In this document: piece after piece, positions 28,950 through 37,548 of the stretch | Numbering within the stretch: the first letter of the stretch is position 1 | Layout of the letters: every line of letters begins with the position of its first letter | From: Hydrogenovibrio kuenenii DSM 12350 | GTDB lineage: Bacteria; Pseudomonadota; Gammaproteobacteria; Thiomicrospirales; Thiomicrospiraceae | Assembly (NCBI RefSeq): GCF_000526715.1 | Contig: NZ_JAGP01000001.1 | Span: forward strand, 744,001 to 808,000 | Direction of reading: 5' to 3' | Length of the DNA stretch: 64,000 bases | The notes under the pieces: model-generated | Database searches by the model: none | What the model was told of the DNA's origin: nothing | Seen by the model: the letters and a program-made list of their open reading frames with translations, nothing else | Translations under genes and position numbers: made by a program

Positions 28950-29018
28950 ATGGCGAGGTCAAAAAAGATTTTTATCTTTGATCCGGATAAAGTCCTCATA
29001 GCCGTAAAAGACACCTAA
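28950..29018 (+). CDS. 22-codon leader ORF upstream of prfB
   Basis: The frame ATG GCG AGG ... ACC TAA encodes MARSKKIFIFDPDKVLIAVK plus DT. GGGG lies 9 nt before the ATG. The stop is 5 nt before the prfB start, which itself has no visible Shine-Dalgarno sequence (upstream bases ACACCTAACAACA). Translation of this ORF could deliver ribosomes to prfB. It could also be a chance ORF, as 22 codons prove nothing alone. Confidence 0.35.
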   Translation: MARSKKIFIFDPDKVLIAVKDT

Positions 29019-29023
29019 CAACA

Positions 29024-30119
29024 ATGGAATTAAACCCGATTTATAGCAAAATCAAAGATTACTCTGAGCGTACGCAAGTGCTTAGGGGGTATCTTTGACT
29101 TTGAAACCAAACAAGAGCGCTTAGTCGAAGTCGATAGAGAGTTAGAAGACCCTACGATTTGGAATGATCCAGAAAAAGCCCAAGCGCTAGGAAAAGAAAA
29201 ATCTCAATTAGATTTGGTTGTAAAAACTATCAATGACTTGGAATCTAGTCTTGAGTCTGTTCAAGAAATTCTTGAAATGGCGGAGATGGATGAAGATGAA
29301 GAAATGGTCAATGAGGTTGAAGAAGAATTATCCCGCCTTGAACAGATGCTTGATAAGCTGGAATTTCAGAGAATGTTCTCAGGCGAGTTGGATGCTAATA
29401 GTTGCTATCTCGAAATTCAGTCAGGTTCTGGTGGAACCGAAGCGCAAGATTGGGCAAATATATTGCTCAGAATGTATTTGCGTTGGGCCGAGTCACATGA
29501 CTTTAAAGCAGAAATTTTAGAAATTTCGGATGGTGATGTTGCGGGTATTAAAGGTGCGACTGTTCATGTGCAAGGTGATTATGCCTACGGTTGGTTAAGA
29601 ACAGAAACAGGTGTACATCGTTTGGTGCGAAAATCACCTTTTGATTCAGGAAATCGTCGACACACCTCTTTTGCATCCGTATTTATTTCACCTGAAATTG
29701 ATGACAGTTTTGAGATTGAAATCAACCCAGCCGATTTGAGGATTGATGTTTATCGTGCGAGTGGTGCAGGTGGGCAGCATGTCAACCGAACAGAGTCTGC
29801 TGTACGTATTACGCATTTACCGACAAATACGGTGACTCAGTGTCAAAATGGTCGATCACAGCATCAAAATAAAGCGGAAGCAATGAAGCAGCTACGAGCT
29901 AAGCTTTATGAATTAGAAATGCAAAGCCGTAATGCTGAAAAGCAGCAGTTAGAAGATAGTAAGTCCGATATTGGTTGGGGAAGTCAAATTCGATCTTATG
30001 TCTTAGATTCGGGACGAATCAAAGACTTGAGAAGTAATATCGAAACGGGAAATACCGGTGCTGTATTGGATGGTGATTTGGATCAGTTTATTATTCCAAA
30101 CCTGAAAGCGGGCGTTTAG
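29024..30119 (+). CDS. prfB: Peptide chain release factor 2, with programmed +1 frameshift
   Basis: The first 24 codons ([20 protein letters not shown], then RGYL) run to an in-frame TGA at 29096-29098. The slippery CTT before the TGA and the internal Shine-Dalgarno-like AGGGGG match the RF2 autoregulatory frameshift site. Skipping one T (29096) continues in frame as DFETKQERL to the stop at 30117-30119, giving about 364 residues, the normal RF2 length. The GGQ catalytic motif is in [18 protein letters not shown]2 ends translation at UGA and UAA. Low RF2 allows the frameshift and makes more RF2. lysS follows, the common prfB-lysS pairing. Confidence 0.96.
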
Positions 30120-30176
30120 CCAATAACTACCTGAAAGTAAATATTCTATACAGAGTTTAAGTTAATAGGAAATATC

Positions 30177-31703
30177 ATGTCAAAAAACGAGAATCAGTCC
30201 TCAGAACAAGCTAATGCAGTTGATGAGAATAAAATTATTGCCGAACGTCGTGCAAAATTGACGGCATTACGTGAAGAGGGGCATTCTTATCCGAATACTT
30301 TTCGACGTCAGGATATTTCAGTAGATTTGCAAGCCGAATATGGTGAGATTTCTAAAGAAGATTTGGCAGAAATGGAACCTGTTCGTGTGAGAGTTGCTGG
30401 ACGTATGATGTTGCGTCGTATTATGGGTAAAGCCAGTTTTGCAACCTTGCAAGATACTCAAGGGCGTATTCAAATTTATGTTACTCGTGATGAATTGCCG
30501 GAAGGTTTTTATAACACGCAATTCAAAAAATGGGATTTGGGTGATATTGTCGGTGCAGAAGGTTACTTGTTTAAAACGAATACAGGTGAGTTGTCGGTGC
30601 ATGTGCAAAGCATTGAACTGATTACCAAATCAATTCGTCCTTTGCCGGATAAGTTTCATGGTTTGCAAGACCAAGAAATCAAATATCGTCAACGTTATGT
30701 TGATTTAATTGTGAACGAGGAAAGTCGTAACCGTTTTGTTGTGCGCTCAAAAATCGTACAGCATGTACGTGAGTTTTTGATTGGTAAAGGCTTTATGGAA
30801 GTTGAAACGCCAATGATGCACGTCATTCCAGGTGGTGCAACGGCCAAGCCGTTTAATACACATCATAATGCGTTGGATATGCCCCTGTATTTGCGTATTG
30901 CACCAGAGTTATATTTGAAGCGTTTGGTTGTTGGTGGTTTCGAAAAAGTATTTGAAATTAACCGTAGTTTCCGTAACGAAGGGCTGTCTACTCGCCATAA
31001 CCCAGAGTTTACAATGGTTGAGTTTTATTCGGCTTACACCGATTATCATCAGTTGATGGATCATACGGAAGAGCTATTGAAAGAATTGGCTGAGCTGACA
31101 GTCGGCTCAACTAAAGTACCATATCAAGGTCAGGAATTTGACTTTGGTAAGCCGTTTGCTCGTATGACGATGAAAGAGTCGATTATGCATTTCTATCCAA
31201 ATGTAGCTGAAGCGCAATTAGCGGATTTAGAGTCTGCAAAAGCTTTGGCAAAAGAAATGCATGTTTCTATTGATGATTCTTATGGTTTAGGGAAAGTGAT
31301 TACCGAAATCTTTGAAGAGCATGTTGAAGAAAAGCTGCTTGATCCGACCTTTATTACAGAATATCCAGCAGAGGTTTCACCTTTAGCACGCCGTAATGAC
31401 AATGATCCATTCATCACTGATCGTTTTGAGTTGTTTATCGGTGGTAGAGAGTTGGCAAACGGTTTTAATGAGTTGAATGATGCTGAAGATCAGGCAGAGC
31501 GCTTTAGAGCGCAAGTAGAAGCTAAAGATGCTGGTGATGATGAAGCGATGCATTATGATGAAGATTATATTGTTGCGCTGGAACATGGTATGCCACCAAC
31601 TGCAGGAGAAGGGATTGGTATCGACCGTTTGGTTATGTTATTTACCGATTCGGCTTCTATTCGTGATGTGCTGTTATTCCCGCATATGAGACCAGCAGAG
31701 TGA
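30177..31703 (+). CDS. lysS: Lysyl-tRNA synthetase (class II)
   Basis: The 508-residue protein has an N-terminal OB-fold anticodon-binding domain ([19 protein letters not shown]) and a class II catalytic core with motif 1 ([16 protein letters not shown]), motif 2 ([22 protein letters not shown]) and motif 3 ([20 protein letters not shown]). It charges tRNA-Lys. It lies 57 nt after prfB with no terminator between, so they are probably co-transcribed. A strong terminator follows. Confidence 0.98.
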   Translation: MSKNENQSSEQANAVDENKIIAERRAKLTALREEGHSYPNTFRRQDISVDLQAEYGEISKEDLAEMEPVRVRVAGRMMLRRIMGKASFATLQDTQGRIQIYVTRDELPEGFYNTQFKKWDLGDIVGAEGYLFKTNTGELSVHVQSIELITKSIRPLPDKFHGLQDQEIKYRQRYVDLIVNEESRNRFVVRSKIVQHVREFLIGKGFMEVETPMMHVIPGGATAKPFNTHHNALDMPLYLRIAPELYLKRLVVGGFEKVFEINRSFRNEGLSTRHNPEFTMVEFYSAYTDYHQLMDHTEELLKELAELTVGSTKVPYQGQEFDFGKPFARMTMKESIMHFYPNVAEAQLADLESAKALAKEMHVSIDDSYGLGKVITEIFEEHVEEKLLDPTFITEYPAEVSPLARRNDNDPFITDRFELFIGGRELANGFNELNDAEDQAERFRAQVEAKDAGDDEAMHYDEDYIVALEHGMPPTAGEGIGIDRLVMLFTDSASIRDVLLFPHMRPAE

Positions 31704-31728
31704 TTTGTAATTAGTTGTAGCAGTCAAT

Positions 31729-31761
31729 AAAAAAGCCTTTGCATTTTGCAAAGGCTTTTTT
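31729..31761. terminator. Bidirectional intrinsic terminator after lysS
   Basis: An A6 run, the stem GCCTTTGCA/TGCAAAGGC with loop TTT, then a T6 run. Confidence 0.94.
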
Positions 31762-31783
31762 GTTTTTACGCCGAAAGTTTTGA

Positions 31784-31828
31784 TACCCAGCCTGGCAGAT
31801 TTTCATCAAAATCTGCCAGGCTGGGGTA
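31784..31828. repeat. Inverted pair of the 18-bp dispersed repeat
   Basis: A minus-strand copy (TACCCAGCCTGGCAGATTTT, 31784-31803) faces a plus-strand copy (AAAATCTGCCAGGCTGGGGTA, from 31808) with only CATC between. The result is an almost perfect 20-bp stem with a 4-nt loop. It lies just past the ygfZ stop, between convergent genes. Confidence 0.9.
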
Positions 31829-31834
31829 GAGGCG

Positions 31835-32899
31835 TTATTCTTCCGCTAAGTCATAAGGCATAGGTTCAATGGTGGCGATTGAACCAGTAGCTGTTTTTAA
31901 ATCACCTTGTGCGGATTCTAGAGGCTTTAAAGTGGTTACTGCTAGGGCTATCGAGCCTTCATAGATATCTTGCCCAATAGAAATAATCGCAAACTTATAG
32001 TTACGATCAGCATCATCTTGTAGAACCAGTTCTTCACCAGAAGTTAAGGATAGTGGTTCATTAATATGAAGTCTTACCATGCGCTTGGTTGCTTTTCCAC
32101 GATAGTGCATACGCGCGATGATTTCTTGCCCTGGGAAACACCCCTTTTTAAAGTTGATGGCTTCAAGTTTATCCAAGTTTAGGAATTGAGCTATAAATTC
32201 ATTTGAAGTGTTTACAGTGACTTCTGGTTGACCTGAAACGATATTCAAAAGCGCCCAATCATTTTGTCCAACACCTTCACTGTTACCGCTTAGCGTGTTC
32301 CAAATTTGTTTGATGGTTTCGATATCACCGAATAAGCTATAACGATGATAAGGCCCTGGTAGCTTGATACCAATAACACCTTCTAATCCTTCTTTGGAAA
32401 CGCTTTCAACTTGGTAAGTTTCTTTGATTTTTGTGGAAAGGGCTCTTTGTAAATCTAAATCGGCAAACTCGCCGGCATAACCAATTTGTATCATTTGCTC
32501 GGAGACATCTTCAAGTTCAACCTTTGAACGTAGTTTGAACATGGTCAGGCGTTGCATGATTTGATCTTTTAAAGAACTATCAAAGCTTAAGTAGTAAGCT
32601 TCACCCTGCTTAAAAACAGTGATCAGCGCAAGCACTTTACCTTGAGGTTCACAGTAAGCAGTTAACTGACCTTTTGTGTCCGTTACGTCATTAAGATCGT
32701 TTGAGAACTGACCTTGAAGAAAAGTTGCTGTTTCTTCACCAGTTACTTTGATTAAGGTTTGGTGTGATAGGTCAGCTAGTATTGGTCCATGTTTAACTAG
32801 AAAATGCTCTAATTCAGGGTTGCCAAAGTCTTTGATGCTACCCTGTTCATTAAAATTAGCGCCTTGTTCTTGTAAAAAAGATTTCCATTCACTATTCAT
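31835..32899 (-). CDS. ygfZ: Folate-binding protein YgfZ (iron-sulfur cluster/tRNA modification factor)
   Basis: The 354-residue protein is related to the glycine-cleavage T-protein and carries the YgfZ signature KGCFPGQEIIARMHYRGKATKR with its conserved cysteine. YgfZ helps maintain certain Fe-S enzymes, including the tRNA-thiolating MiaB, in a folate-dependent manner. The gene stands alone: convergent to lysS and divergent from an orphan cheW, with promoters for both in the 116-nt gap. Confidence 0.93.
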   Translation of the reverse strand: MNSEWKSFLQEQGANFNEQGSIKDFGNPELEHFLVKHGPILADLSHQTLIKVTGEETATFLQGQFSNDLNDVTDTKGQLTAYCEPQGKVLALITVFKQGEAYYLSFDSSLKDQIMQRLTMFKLRSKVELEDVSEQMIQIGYAGEFADLDLQRALSTKIKETYQVESVSKEGLEGVIGIKLPGPYHRYSLFGDIETIKQIWNTLSGNSEGVGQNDWALLNIVSGQPEVTVNTSNEFIAQFLNLDKLEAINFKKGCFPGQEIIARMHYRGKATKRMVRLHINEPLSLTSGEELVLQDDADRNYKFAIISIGQDIYEGSIALAVTTLKPLESAQGDLKTATGSIATIEPMPYDLAEE

Positions 32900-33015
32900 T
32901 ATTACTTTAGTCCCGTTTTTTGGCGTTATTATACTATTGATATGTGCAAACTTAATCGGTAATATCTTTGAATAAAGATTAAGAGTGCACTAAGCATTAG
33001 TTTTGGAGATAGATT

Positions 33016-33567
33016 GTGTCTGAATCAAAAAAAGAATTTTTAACATTTAAGCTGGGTAAAGAAGATTATGCGGTTGAAATTAATCGTGTTCAAGAGATTC
33101 GAGGATGGCAAGAGCCAAGTCCTTTGCCAAATGTGCCTGCATTTGTAAAAGGAGTGATTGACCTTCGTGGTGAAGTGGTACCAATCCTTGACCTGCGAGA
33201 ACGTTTTCATTTGAACGTTAGTTATAACGCAACCACGGTAGTTATTGTTGTGAATGTTTCTACAAAAAATGGTGAGCGTATTGTTGGTTTTGTAGTGGAT
33301 GCGGTGTCTGATGTGCATCAGTTTGATTTAAACACTATTCAGCCTGCACCTGATGTTGCAGCTATTGATAATCAATTTATGATGGGATTAACAACTATTG
33401 TCGAGAAAAACCATGCTTCTAATTCCATGTCTCAAGCAGAAAAAGAAGGTGAATCCGCTGGTACCAAGCGAATGGTTATCTTGATTGATATTGATAAACT
33501 GGCTTCTGACGGAATGCTTGAACAAATCAGCGACAATGTTGATAACATGCCGTTACAAAACGGTTAA
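33016..33567 (+). CDS. Orphan CheW-domain protein
   Basis: The 183-residue CheW/SH3-like coupling protein has FLTFKLGKEDYAVEINRVQEIRGW, FVKGVIDLRGEVVPILDLRERF and VVDAVSDVHQFDLNTIQPAPD. CheW proteins join chemoreceptors to CheA. This copy lies outside the chemotaxis block and differs from the other two CheW proteins in the window by an inserted segment of about 18 residues before the last strand (ASNSMSQAEKEGESAG). It most resembles the copy at 57000-57536. It could serve a different receptor array. It is monocistronic. Confidence 0.9.
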   Translation: MSESKKEFLTFKLGKEDYAVEINRVQEIRGWQEPSPLPNVPAFVKGVIDLRGEVVPILDLRERFHLNVSYNATTVVIVVNVSTKNGERIVGFVVDAVSDVHQFDLNTIQPAPDVAAIDNQFMMGLTTIVEKNHASNSMSQAEKEGESAGTKRMVILIDIDKLASDGMLEQISDNVDNMPLQNG

Positions 33568-33576
33568 TTCAATATG

Positions 33577-33600
33577 ATGTTAGGCGGAACCGCCTAACAT
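33577..33600. terminator. Terminator-like hairpin between cheW and nadB
   Basis: ATGTTAGGCGG and CCGCCTAACAT form an 11-bp inverted repeat around AA, between convergent genes. A clean U-tract does not follow directly on either strand, so termination is less certain. Confidence 0.5.
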
Positions 33601-33617
33601 TATCGGCCTAAACAGTT

Positions 33618-35234
33618 TTAATTTTTCTTTTCGTGCTTAGGTAGTTTTTTCTTAGGCTTTAAAGTGGTTGGTTTGGATTTTAGCTTTGTTTTTGGATAAT
33701 CCAGATTGTAATGCAGACCTCTGCTTTCCTTGCGTTTGATTGCACTTTTTACCATCAAGTCCGCCACTTCAGTAAGATTTCTAAGCTCTAATAAATCACT
33801 TGTTAGTGTGTGTGCATAAAAGTATTCACGAATTTCTTGCTTTAGTATGCGGATACGTTTTAATGCTCGGTTAAGACGTTTATTAGTACGGACAATCCCG
33901 ACATAGTCCCACATCAATCGACGTAACTCATCCCAATCGTGGCTAATAAGTACTTTTTCTTTAGCCTGGGTGACAAAGCTGGTATCCCAGTTTTTTACAC
34001 AGAAAAAAGTTTCGGATGATACGGGTTCGAAATGCGTTTCTATCCATTCATAAGCTGTTTCGGCGAACACTAGTCCTTCTGCTAAAGAGTTGCTGGCTAG
34101 ACGATTAGCACCATGTAATCCTGTGTAGGCAGTTTCACCTATCGCGAAGAGTCTTTTTAGGTCGGTTTTGCCATTTAAATCCGTTTTAATGCCGCCGCAA
34201 GTATAGTGGGCAGCAGGGACGACGGGGATAGGGTCTTTAGTGATGTCGATACCAACTTTTAAGCAACGTGCATAAATGGTTGGGAAGTGATGAATAATAA
34301 AGTCCTCTGGACGATGAGAGATGTCTAAATAGACACAATCAATCCCGTGCTTTTTCATTTCATGGTCAATGGCGCGTGCAACAATATCTCTTGGTGCAAG
34401 GTCGGCTCTTGAGTCGTGTTCGGACATGAAAGCATGACCATTTGGTAGCTTAAGGATGCCGCCTTCACCACGAACCGCTTCGGAAATCAAAAAAGAACGA
34501 TCCTGAGGATGGTATAAACAAGTAGGGTGGAACTGGTTAAATTCCATATTCGTTACCGAGCAGCCAGCGCGCCATGCCATCGCAATGCCATCTCCAGTGG
34601 AGGTATCCGGGTTGCTGGTATAGAGATAGGTTTTGCTGGCACCGCCAGTTGCTAGCACAGTGTAGTGTGCAATTAGTGCTTCAACCTTATCTGTCTTTTT
34701 GTCTAGTACATAACTGCCTAAGCACTCAGTTCGGTCGCTGTTTAAAATCAGGTCAACCGTCATATGTTCTGGTAGTAATGTTATGTTTGGATTCTCTGTA
34801 ACTCTTTCAATAAGCGTTTCCGCGACTGTTTTACCTGTATGGTCAGCAGCGTGGATGACGCGGCGATGGCTGTGTCCACCTTCTTGTGTGAGGTGGTAAT
34901 CATCAGAAGAGGTGTCTTTGCTAAAAGGTACGCCTAACTCGATGAGTTCGTAGATGGCTTGAATGCCTTTGGTTGCGACTAAGCGAACGGCATTTTCTTC
35001 ACAAAGCCCTGCACCAGCTTCTAAAGTGTCTTTAATATGTGATTCCACTGAGTCAAAAGGATCAAGTACAGCAGCAATGCCTCCTTGGGCATACTGAGTA
35101 CTACCTTCTTGCAATGAAGCTTTTGCAACGACGGTGACTTGATAATGTCGAGCTAGTTTTAAGGCAATTGATAAGCCTGCAATTCCGCTACCAATAACCA
35201 AAATATCTGTTTGTTGCTTAAAAGCACTTGTCAA
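33618..35234 (-). CDS. nadB: L-aspartate oxidase
   Basis: The 538-residue flavoenzyme has the FAD-binding N-terminus ILVIGSGIAGLSIALKLA, the QGGIAAVLDPFDSVESH segment, HYTCGGIKTDLNGKTDL and GLHGANRLASNSLAEGLVF. It oxidises aspartate to iminoaspartate, the first step of NAD synthesis. The C-terminal end is a very basic tail (KTKLKSKPTTLKPKKKLPKH), probably an extension, since the E. coli enzyme is nearly the same length but lacks such a run. It is divergent from rseC, the known nadB/rseC neighbourhood in gammaproteobacteria. Confidence 0.96.
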   Translation of the reverse strand: MTSAFKQQTDILVIGSGIAGLSIALKLARHYQVTVVAKASLQEGSTQYAQGGIAAVLDPFDSVESHIKDTLEAGAGLCEENAVRLVATKGIQAIYELIELGVPFSKDTSSDDYHLTQEGGHSHRRVIHAADHTGKTVAETLIERVTENPNITLLPEHMTVDLILNSDRTECLGSYVLDKKTDKVEALIAHYTVLATGGASKTYLYTSNPDTSTGDGIAMAWRAGCSVTNMEFNQFHPTCLYHPQDRSFLISEAVRGEGGILKLPNGHAFMSEHDSRADLAPRDIVARAIDHEMKKHGIDCVYLDISHRPEDFIIHHFPTIYARCLKVGIDITKDPIPVVPAAHYTCGGIKTDLNGKTDLKRLFAIGETAYTGLHGANRLASNSLAEGLVFAETAYEWIETHFEPVSSETFFCVKNWDTSFVTQAKEKVLISHDWDELRRLMWDYVGIVRTNKRLNRALKRIRILKQEIREYFYAHTLTSDLLELRNLTEVADLMVKSAIKRKESRGLHYNLDYPKTKLKSKPTTLKPKKKLPKHEKKN

Positions 35235-35352
35235 AAGAGGTATCCTACTGCTTTGGGTTTGAGTTTAATCTGAACAATTTTTGTTCTGGTGTGAACTTGT
35301 CGAGTTACATTATTATACCCTTGGCATAGAATAGATTTATCAGGATGTTGTT

Positions 35353-35847
35353 GTGGAAGACCAAAATAGAATTTTGAGCCCTTTTTCTTTGGAAGCGGAA
35401 AAAGAAAATTATGCCAGTCAAGGCAAACTAGTTGCGCTAGGTACTGTTGTTGAGCAGCAAGAAGAAAAGATTTGGGTTGTAACTGAACAGGATGCTGGAT
35501 GTAAAGGTTGTGCAACAGAATCGGGTTGTGGAACCTCAGCTTTGGCTAAATTGTTTTCACCTAACAAGAATGCGCCTTTATTGATGTTGAATGATCTTGG
35601 AGTGAAAAAGGGAGATCTCGTCTTACTCTCAATAGATGAGTCAGACTTATTTAAACATTCTATGATGGCTTATGGCTTACCATTATTTTTAATGATTGGC
35701 TTGGCTTCGGTTGGTTTGGCAGTGACGCAATCAGATCAGTTTTCGATTTTGTTTGGTTTTTTTGGTTTGGGACTGGGCTGGTGGTCAGCTCGACATTTTT
35801 ACCATCCGAAACAACCTAAGTTGGAAAGAGTGATCCAAGCCGAATAA
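35353..35847 (+). CDS. rseC: RseC/MucC-type membrane protein (SoxR reduction/sigma-E regulation)
   Basis: The 164-residue protein has a cysteine-rich cytoplasmic segment CKGCATESGCGT near residue 55 that may bind an Fe-S centre. Two transmembrane helices (LPLFLMIGLASVGLAV; ILFGFFGLGLGWW) and a short tail follow, which is the RseC/MucC layout. Family members modulate RseA/sigma-E or reduce SoxR. The GTG start at 35353 is the only one upstream of the conserved region. A degP/mucD gene follows after 57 nt, as in the mucC-mucD order of other gammaproteobacteria, but no rpoE, rseA or rseB is seen here. Confidence 0.85.
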   Translation: MEDQNRILSPFSLEAEKENYASQGKLVALGTVVEQQEEKIWVVTEQDAGCKGCATESGCGTSALAKLFSPNKNAPLLMLNDLGVKKGDLVLLSIDESDLFKHSMMAYGLPLFLMIGLASVGLAVTQSDQFSILFGFFGLGLGWWSARHFYHPKQPKLERVIQAE

Positions 35848-35904
35848 CTAGAAATTTCAATGGGAAGTTTCGAACGCGTAAGTAAAAAATCTAAGGGAGA
35901 AAAC

Positions 35905-37305
35905 ATGTTTACAAGTAAACATAAGTTCTTATCTGCTATGTGGTTGGCAGTTTTGTTAAGTTTTTCGGCAACGGCATCGGCACAAACGCCAATGGTTTCT
36001 TTGCCAGACTTTTCGGTATTAGCGGCACAAAACAGTCCGGTTGTCGTAAATATTAGTACAACCAAACATGTTTCAACGGTGCCAAAACAGTTTCGAGGTT
36101 TGCCGGACGAAATGCTACGCCGTTTCTTTGGTATTCCTGAGGGGCAGAGTCCAGGAGCACAAGAGCGACAAGTAACTTCCTTGGGTTCAGGTTTTATTAT
36201 TAGTTCAGACGGTTATATTTTGACGAATAACCACGTGGTTGATGGTGCTGATGATGTGGTGGTCAAATTAAGTGACCGTAAAGAGCTTAAAGCAAAAATT
36301 ATTGGTCAAGATAAGCGTACAGATGTAGCGGTATTAAAAGTTGATGCCACTGGTTTGCCTGTCGCAAAAATAGGGTCATCTAAAAACTTGAAAGTAGGTC
36401 AATGGGTACTGGCTATTGGCGAACCATTTGGTCTTGACTATACAGTTACACACGGTATCGTTTCAGCTATTGGGCGTGCGTTACCAGATGATACCTATGT
36501 CCCATTTATTCAAACAGATGTACCTATTAATCCAGGTAACTCTGGTGGACCATTATTTAACATGAATGGTGAAGTTGTTGGTATTAATTCTCAAATTTAC
36601 AGCAGTAGCGGCGGTTCAATGGGGTTGTCTTTCTCAATTCCAATTGATATTGCTATGTCGGTTGCCGAACAATTAAAAGCGCAAGGGCATGTGACTCGTG
36701 GCTTCTTGGGTGTGAGCGTTCAAGATGTATCTGGTGATTTGGCAAAATCTTTTGGTTTAACTGTGCCAAAAGGTGCTTTGGTTGCAGAAGCTGTAAAAGG
36801 AACACCTGCTGAGAAAGCGGGGATTTTGGCCGGTGATATTATTCTTGCTTTCAATGGTCATCCAATCAATAAATCTGCTGACCTACCTCCAGTTGTAGGT
36901 GCTACACCAATTGGTAAGAAGGTAAAAGTTAAGCTGCTGAGAGCAGGTGATGTTAAGTATGTTTCGGTTAAGCTCAGAGCACTTGATAAGTTCGATGGAG
37001 TGAGCGAAGGTGCTGCCATTCACAATGCTGCATTGGGCGCACAAGTGAAAATGGTAAATCCTAAAGTTCTACATAAATTGAACCTGCCGTTTGGTATTCG
37101 TTTGGTGCATGTTGACAATGATGGTGCGGCAGCCAGAGCAGGTTTAAGAAATGGCGATATTTTAGTAACAGTTAATTTCCACTCAATAGAGTCTGTTAAG
37201 GGGCTCGAAAAAATCACAAAAGCTGTGCCTAAAGATAGAGCAGTGCCAGTGAGAATTGTGAGAGGGAGTCGCTCTATTTTCTTGCCAGTGAAGTTTGATA
37301 AATAA
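35905..37305 (+). CDS. Periplasmic serine protease/chaperone of the DegP/MucD family
   Basis: About 466 residues. A Sec signal peptide (HKFLSAMWLAVLLSFSATASA) is followed by a trypsin-like domain with catalytic His in TNNHVVDGADD (about 110), Asp in KRTDVAVLKV (about 140) and Ser in NPGNSGGPLFN (about 213), then two PDZ domains (GFLGVSVQDVSG; LRNGDILVTVNFHSI). It degrades or refolds damaged envelope proteins. The start is ATG 35905, because AAGGGAG lies just upstream and the signal peptide then begins correctly; an upstream ATG at 35860 is in frame. The lack of the long Q-linker favours MucD/DegQ over DegP. Confidence 0.93.
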   Translation: MFTSKHKFLSAMWLAVLLSFSATASAQTPMVSLPDFSVLAAQNSPVVVNISTTKHVSTVPKQFRGLPDEMLRRFFGIPEGQSPGAQERQVTSLGSGFIISSDGYILTNNHVVDGADDVVVKLSDRKELKAKIIGQDKRTDVAVLKVDATGLPVAKIGSSKNLKVGQWVLAIGEPFGLDYTVTHGIVSAIGRALPDDTYVPFIQTDVPINPGNSGGPLFNMNGEVVGINSQIYSSSGGSMGLSFSIPIDIAMSVAEQLKAQGHVTRGFLGVSVQDVSGDLAKSFGLTVPKGALVAEAVKGTPAEKAGILAGDIILAFNGHPINKSADLPPVVGATPIGKKVKVKLLRAGDVKYVSVKLRALDKFDGVSEGAAIHNAALGAQVKMVNPKVLHKLNLPFGIRLVHVDNDGAAARAGLRNGDILVTVNFHSIESVKGLEKITKAVPKDRAVPVRIVRGSRSIFLPVKFDK

Positions 37306-37421
37306 AACTCGGCTGACAAGATATTTTAATGAGTGAGTTTAAAGTCAAATTAGCGTAAAATACGCAGATTATTGAGTTGTTCTCGTATTTATTGCTGATT
37401 TGGCTTGTTTTGAATCACAGC

Positions 37422-37494
37422 GTAGCATGTATTTTTATGTGCTACAACGTTGAGGAAAGGGTGCAAATTCCGTCGGAATAAGCGCCCTTTTTTT
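37422..37494 (+). terminator. Two-hairpin leader ending in a terminator-like U-tract before lepA
   Basis: Hairpin 1 is GTAGCATGTA/TATGTGCTAC with loop TTTT (37422-37445). Hairpin 2 (37456-37494) has outer stem GGGTGC/GCGCCC and inner stem ATTCC/GGAAT and ends in seven T. It could terminate the degP-like transcript, or be the end of a short RNA or attenuated leader of lepA, which starts 55 nt later. Confidence 0.65.
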
Positions 37495-37548
37495 GTGGTG
37501 CTGAAGGTAAATACGAGATGAAAGAATTTGAAGGTTATCGAGGCTTAG

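Larger units (their letters stand above)
28701..29023. other. Divergent promoter region between the DUF5610-like gene and prfB
   Basis: This 323-nt stretch holds a leftward sigma-28-type promoter (28800-28826), a rightward extended -10 element (28916-28924) and a 22-codon ORF (28950-29018) that ends 5 nt before the prfB ATG. These three are listed separately. Nothing else was recognised. Confidence 0.7.

Noticed and set aside
33600-33607. GCCGATAA on the minus strand near the end of the orphan cheW
   Set aside because: The -35 region is poor and transcription would run antisense through cheW with no gene in front. It overlaps the arm of a hairpin.
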